This document shows positions 5,964 through 8,800 of a stretch of 8,800 bases of DNA, piece by piece (the first letter of the stretch is position 1; each line of letters opens with the position of its first letter). Origin of the DNA: Deltaproteobacteria bacterium (GTDB lineage Bacteria; Desulfobacterota; Binatia; DP-6); contig VBLD01000264.1 in assembly GCA_005879205.1 (NCBI GenBank), positions 1-8,800 on the forward strand, in the 5' to 3' direction. A model generated the notes under the pieces. It made no database searches, was not told where the DNA came from, and saw nothing but the letters and a program-made list of their open reading frames with translations. The translations under genes and the position numbers were made by a program.

Positions 5964-7196
5964 TCAGCCCACCCGCTCGCCCTTCGGGACCACGACCACG
6001 CCCTCCTCGCTGACCACGAAGCGGCGGCGGTCCTCGGCCGGGTCGTAGCCGATCGTCGCACCCGCTGCCACGGAGACGTTCTTGTCGACGATCGCCCGCC
6101 GGATGCACGCGTGGCGGCCGACCTCCACGCCCTCGAAGAGGATCGAATCGCTCACCTGGGCGAAGCTGTTCACGCGCACGCGGGGGCCGAGGATCGAGCG
6201 GTCGACGTGGCCGCCGCTCACGATGCACCCCTCGGAGACCATGGAGTCCGTGGCGCTCCCGATGCGGTTCTGCTCGCGGTCGGCGAACACGAACTTGGCC
6301 GGCGGGCTCGGATAGTAGGCGGAGAGGATCGGCCACGCGGGGTTGTACAGGTTGAAGACCGGGGACACCGAGATCAGGTCCATGGACCCCTGGTAGTAGG
6401 CGTCGAGCGTGCCGATGTCGCGCCAGTAGCCGCGCTCCGCCTCGGTCATGTTCGGGTGCGTGTTGGTCGAGAAGTCGTAGGCGTGTACCCGACCGCGCTC
6501 GGCCAGGCGCGGGATCAGGTCGCGGCCGAAGTCGTGCGTCGAGTCGGGGCGCTCGGCGTCCTCGACGACGGCGCGCACGAGGACGTCGGCGTTGAAGACG
6601 TACAGCCCCATCGACGCCTGGCGCGTGCCGACGGCGTCGGCCTCGAGCGGCGGCTTCTCGCGGAATCCGGTGACGCACCGCCGGTTGTCGCAGTCGACGA
6701 TGCCGTAGCGCGACATCTCCTCGGCGGGGACGGGGATGGTGGCGACGGTCACCTCGGCGCCGCAGTCGCGGTGGAAGTCGAGCATCTGGCGGACGTCCAT
6801 CTTGTAGATGTGGTCGGCGCTGAAGACGCAGACGTAGGTGGGCTGCTCGTTCTCGATGACGTCGAGGTTCTGGAAGACGGCGTCGGCGCTGCCCCGGAAC
6901 CATTGCGGGCCGAGGTTCATGGTGGCCGGCACCGGCGCCACGTAGTGGCCCATCTGGGGCGCGAGCTGCCAGCCGCGCGCCAGGTGCTGCATCAGCGACC
7001 CGGACTTGTACTGGGTGAGGACGCTGATCTTGAAGATCCCGGAGTTGACGAAGTTGGAGAGGACGAAGTCGATGATGCGGTAGCGTCCCGCGAAGGGCAC
7101 GGCGGGCTTGGCGCGGTCGCGCGTGAGCGGATGAAGGCGCTTCCCCTCGCCTCCGGCGAGGATCATCGCTGCGGCCTCGGTCGCCCGCGCCGGCAT
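5964..7196 (-). CDS. glgC: Glucose-1-phosphate adenylyltransferase (ADP-glucose pyrophosphorylase)
   Basis: This cytosolic enzyme makes ADP-glucose and pyrophosphate from ATP and glucose-1-phosphate, the committed step of bacterial glycogen synthesis. The protein has 410 residues, normal for the family. It shows the nucleotide-binding loop AMILAGGEGKRLHPLT (10-25), AKPAVPFAGRYRIIDF (29-44), WFRGSADAVFQN (99-110), the catalytic aspartate D128 in FSADHIYKMD, the sugar-phosphate site GFREKP (177-182, K181), HDFGRDLIP and YWRDIGTLDAYYQGSMDL. The C-terminal third carries the left-handed beta-helix hexapeptide pattern (SILGPRVRVNSFAQVSDSIL onwards). Small deviations: R38 stands where Escherichia coli has the fructose-1,6-bisphosphate-binding lysine, and A127 replaces the glycine before DHIYKM. 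The ATG at 7196 lies 7 nt after the stop of the upstream oxidoreductase, with a GAGGG ribosome site overlapping that stop, so the pair is co-transcribed. No other glg gene is in the window. The 39 nt beyond the stop separate it from the convergent kinase gene. Confidence 0.96.
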   Translation of the reverse strand: MPARATEAAAMILAGGEGKRLHPLTRDRAKPAVPFAGRYRIIDFVLSNFVNSGIFKISVLTQYKSGSLMQHLARGWQLAPQMGHYVAPVPATMNLGPQWFRGSADAVFQNLDVIENEQPTYVCVFSADHIYKMDVRQMLDFHRDCGAEVTVATIPVPAEEMSRYGIVDCDNRRCVTGFREKPPLEADAVGTRQASMGLYVFNADVLVRAVVEDAERPDSTHDFGRDLIPRLAERGRVHAYDFSTNTHPNMTEAERGYWRDIGTLDAYYQGSMDLISVSPVFNLYNPAWPILSAYYPSPPAKFVFADREQNRIGSATDSMVSEGCIVSGGHVDRSILGPRVRVNSFAQVSDSILFEGVEVGRHACIRRAIVDKNVSVAAGATIGYDPAEDRRRFVVSEEGVVVVPKGERVG

Positions 7197-7200
7197 GATT

Positions 7201-7205
7201 CCCTC
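7201..7205 (-). promoter_or_regulatory. Ribosome binding site of glgC overlapping the upstream stop codon
   Basis: On the minus strand the sequence reads TGAGGGAATCATG. GAGGG overlaps the TGA stop of the oxidoreductase gene and lies 4 nt from the glgC ATG. It is the clearest Shine-Dalgarno sequence in the window and fixes the glgC start. The arrangement suggests translational coupling of the two genes. Confidence 0.7.
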
Positions 7206-8139
7206 AGCGGTACGCGGCCACGACCTCGCGGCCGAAGAGCCGGACGTCCTCGGGGTCCGTCTGCCGCCCGAGGTTCATGACGAAGGTGGAGATGCCGAGC
7301 GCCCGGTTGCGCGCGACACGGGCGTGAATCTCGTCCGGGGTCCCGGCCAGGATGAGATCCGGGGCCCCCGTCAGGAAGGGCAACGCGTCGAGCACCTCGG
7401 CCGTCTTTCGCTCCGCGGCGGCGCGGTCTACCGCGATGGCACCGAGCGTCTGCTGCGAGATCTCGATCTCGGCGGGATCGCGGCCGATCGCGCGGCAGTG
7501 TGCCGCCAGGACGTCGCGCTTGCGCGCCACGTCGGCGTGGTTGATGCCGAGGTTGTTCCAGATGTCGGCGTGACGCGCGACCAGACGCAGAAGGACCCGC
7601 TCGCCGCCGCCCCCGATCAGGATCGGCAGGCGCCGCTGCACGGGTTTCGGGTTGCAGGGCGCGTCGCGCACCGTGAAGTGCTTCCCGTCGAAGGTGGTCC
7701 GCTCCTCGCTCCACATGCGTCGCAGGATCTCGAGCGCCTCGCCGAGCTGTGCGAGGCGGGTGCCGATGGGCGGGAACGGATAGCCGTACTCGGTGTACTC
7801 GATCTGATGCCAGCCCGCGCCGAGGCCGACGATCAGCCGGCCGCCCGACACCTGGTCGAGCGTGGCCGCCATCTTGGCGAGGAGCGCGGGGGGGCGGTAG
7901 CTCACGCAGAGCACGAGCTGACCGATGCGGACGCGCCGGGTGACCGCCGCCGCGGCCACGACCTCGGTCCACGCCTCGAGGACGGGCTGGGCCTCGTCGG
8001 GAATCTGGACGAAGTGATCGACCACCCAGATCGAGTCGAAACCGCCCTCGTCGGCCGCCTGCGCGACCTCGCGCGCCTGGGTCCAGGTGGCGCCGAACTG
8101 CGGCAGGCAGAGGCCGAAGCGCACCCGTTCGTCGCCCAT
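7204..8139 (-). CDS. LLM-class (luciferase-like) flavin/F420-dependent oxidoreductase
   Basis: A 311-residue TIM-barrel oxidoreductase of the bacterial luciferase-like family. These use reduced FMN or coenzyme F420 to oxidise or reduce small organic substrates; the substrate cannot be told here. It shows RFGLCLPQFG (7-16), EGGFDSIWVVDHF (31-43), RVRIGQLVLCVSYRPPALLAKMA split over 69-91, the hallmark LDQVSGGRLIVGLGAGW (94-110), a GYPFPPIGTRLAQLGEAL segment (119-136) and LPILIGGGGERVLLRLVARHAD (171-192). The barrel is complete and the length is normal. The overall pattern, particularly PFPPIGTRLAQLGEAL and the GGGGERVLLRL loop, resembles the F420-dependent Rv1855c-like group of actinobacteria and environmental bacteria; this is recollection, not a search. 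F420 use would need F420 synthesis genes elsewhere. It starts at ATG 8139 with no strong ribosome site and is followed by glgC after 7 nt. Why it is paired with glgC is unclear. Confidence 0.92.
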   Translation of the reverse strand: MGDERVRFGLCLPQFGATWTQAREVAQAADEGGFDSIWVVDHFVQIPDEAQPVLEAWTEVVAAAAVTRRVRIGQLVLCVSYRPPALLAKMAATLDQVSGGRLIVGLGAGWHQIEYTEYGYPFPPIGTRLAQLGEALEILRRMWSEERTTFDGKHFTVRDAPCNPKPVQRRLPILIGGGGERVLLRLVARHADIWNNLGINHADVARKRDVLAAHCRAIGRDPAEIEISQQTLGAIAVDRAAAERKTAEVLDALPFLTGAPDLILAGTPDEIHARVARNRALGISTFVMNLGRQTDPEDVRLFGREVVAAYR

Positions 8140-8176
8140 GTGGCCAGCTAATTGCGCCGGGTGCCCGCCAGAGGCA

Positions 8177-8192
8177 ACCCCCTGCCGGGGGT
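8177..8192 (-). terminator. Possible weak stem-loop terminator after the cupredoxin gene
   Basis: ACCCCC (8177-8182) and GGGGGT (8187-8192) are exact reverse complements around a 4-nt loop, just 4 nt past the cupredoxin stop on the minus strand. The stem is GC-rich, but the sequence after it has only two T residues on the minus strand, so it would be a poor intrinsic terminator. It could instead be a processing or attenuation hairpin ahead of the oxidoreductase-glgC pair. Confidence 0.3.
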
Positions 8193-8196
8193 CGTG

Positions 8197-8800
8197 TCAG
8201 CTCGACCGCGCCAGCGATTCGAGCGACCCGGCGTCCGCGTCGATCGGGTCGAGCGGCACGACGAGCGTGCCCTGTGCCGCGGCGTTCCCGGCGACGGAGC
8301 GCAGGCGCTCGAGCGTCCGGGTCGCCTTGTCGACGAGATGCGCCCGCCGGGTGCTGGAGGCCGCCACCGCCCGATCGAGCTGATGCGTTGCCCGGCGCGC
8401 GAGATTCTGGAGCCGCCGCGCGACGCGACGCTCCTTGCCGTTCGCCGCCGTGCTCGCAGCGGGGAGGGCGGCGGTGAGTGCCGCCTCGCAGGTCGTGATG
8501 CTGGTGCATGCGCCGGACACCGCGGCCGGGGTCGTCGTGCTCGTAGTGCTCGGCCGAGTCGCAGGCGTGGTCGTCGTCGTGACGGTGGTGGGGCGTACCG
8601 TCACAGTTCCGGTCATGCCGTAGTAGACGTGCACCGTGCAGACGTAGGGGTACGTCCCCGGGTGGGTGAAGGTATGCGAGAAGGTGTGCGGGGAGGGAAC
8701 CGCGCCGGAGTCCCACGTTTCCGCACCCTGCTGTCTCGTCGTCGAGTGGAAGCCCGTCATCCATTGCCATTCGACGGTGTCGCCGACGTCGACAGTCACG
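8197..8800 (-). CDS. Plastocyanin/cupredoxin-like copper protein with Thr-rich linker and helical C-terminal tail (5' end outside the window)
   Basis: The reading frame is open to the right edge; a GTG at 8799 is in frame but falls inside the cupredoxin fold (TVDVGDTVEW), so the true start and probable signal peptide lie beyond the window. Numbering from that GTG, the type I copper ligands are H18 (TGFHST), C54, H57 and M62. The spacing C-x2-H-x4-M is that of plastocyanins. FSHTFTHPGTYPYVC is the strand leading to the site. A Thr/Pro/Ser linker (about 70-93) follows, then a tail with two close cysteines (C98 and C104) and a long basic, Ala-rich helical stretch (about 104-170) ending in a hydrophobic TLVVPLDPID segment. 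Such linkers are typical of exported proteins. The likely role is periplasmic or extracellular electron transfer or copper binding. The tail matches no family I recognise. It ends 57 nt before the next gene on the same strand. Confidence 0.82.
   Translation of the reverse strand, partial: VTVDVGDTVEWQWMTGFHSTTRQQGAETWDSGAVPSPHTFSHTFTHPGTYPYVCTVHVYYGMTGTVTVRPTTVTTTTTPATRPSTTSTTTPAAVSGACTSITTCEAALTAALPAASTAANGKERRVARRLQNLARRATHQLDRAVAASSTRRAHLVDKATRTLERLRSVAGNAAAQGTLVVPLDPIDADAGSLESLARSS
8521..8592 (-). repeat. Low-complexity Thr/Pro/Ser linker coding region
   Basis: About 24 codons encode mainly Thr with Pro, Ser and Ala (PTTVTTTTTPATRPSTTSTT and on). The DNA is an imperfect run of ACG, ACC and ACT codons, prone to length change by slippage. 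It separates the copper-binding fold from the helical tail and probably acts as a flexible exported spacer. Confidence 0.75.

Noticed and set aside
6111..7280. A 389-codon plus-strand frame opposite glgC
   Set aside because: The minus-strand frame is an unambiguous glgC. The opposite frame is a Val/Asp/His-rich shadow of its codons.

Overview
The window is very GC-rich, gene-dense, bacterial chromosomal DNA with strongly G/C-ending codons. The mix of genes suggests a Gram-negative bacterium, possibly a deltaproteobacterium-like or Candidatus Binatia-type environmental lineage: heme synthesis, ADP-glucose synthesis, a flavin/F420-type oxidoreductase and a threonine-linker cupredoxin. That placement is inference from gene content and composition; no RNA marker gene is present. 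I see no mobile element, CRISPR array, tRNA or rRNA, and no gene-free gap longer than about 120 bases.

Layout. (1) 1-462, minus strand: the N-terminus of an FAD-binding oxidoreductase that runs off the left edge, preceded by a small putative secreted protein. (2) 551-1339, plus: a class I SAM-dependent methyltransferase, whose 3' end overlaps the 3' end of hemG by 46 bp. (3) 1294-4624, minus: a compact hemE-hemH-hemG operon for late heme synthesis, with a 7-nt gap between hemE and hemH and a 4-nt ATGA overlap between hemH and hemG. (4) 4746-5924, plus: a soluble sensor histidine kinase with two CBS domains, divergent from hemE across a short region that holds a perfect 10-bp inverted repeat bracketed by 9-bp direct repeats. 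(5) 5964-8139, minus: an LLM-class (luciferase-like) oxidoreductase followed by glgC, closely spaced and probably translationally coupled. (6) 8197-8800, minus: the C-terminal part of a secreted copper-binding cupredoxin with a Thr-rich linker and a helical tail.

How the genes work together. HemE makes coproporphyrinogen III. HemG (HemY type) oxidises a porphyrinogen and HemH inserts iron. The other enzymes of the pathway are not in the window. The CBS kinase could couple adenylate state to a response, and its position suggests, without proving, shared control with the heme operon. GlgC makes ADP-glucose for glycogen or trehalose-type glucans.

The most notable observations are two lesions in the heme operon. 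hemG appears to lack about 32 nt in its middle, which causes a frameshift. hemE lacks exactly seven residues of the near-universal GHxFNLGHG motif, in frame. The neighbouring genes look intact. These may be sequencing or assembly errors, or real decay or divergence; raw reads would decide. I do not see a convincing novel multi-gene system here.
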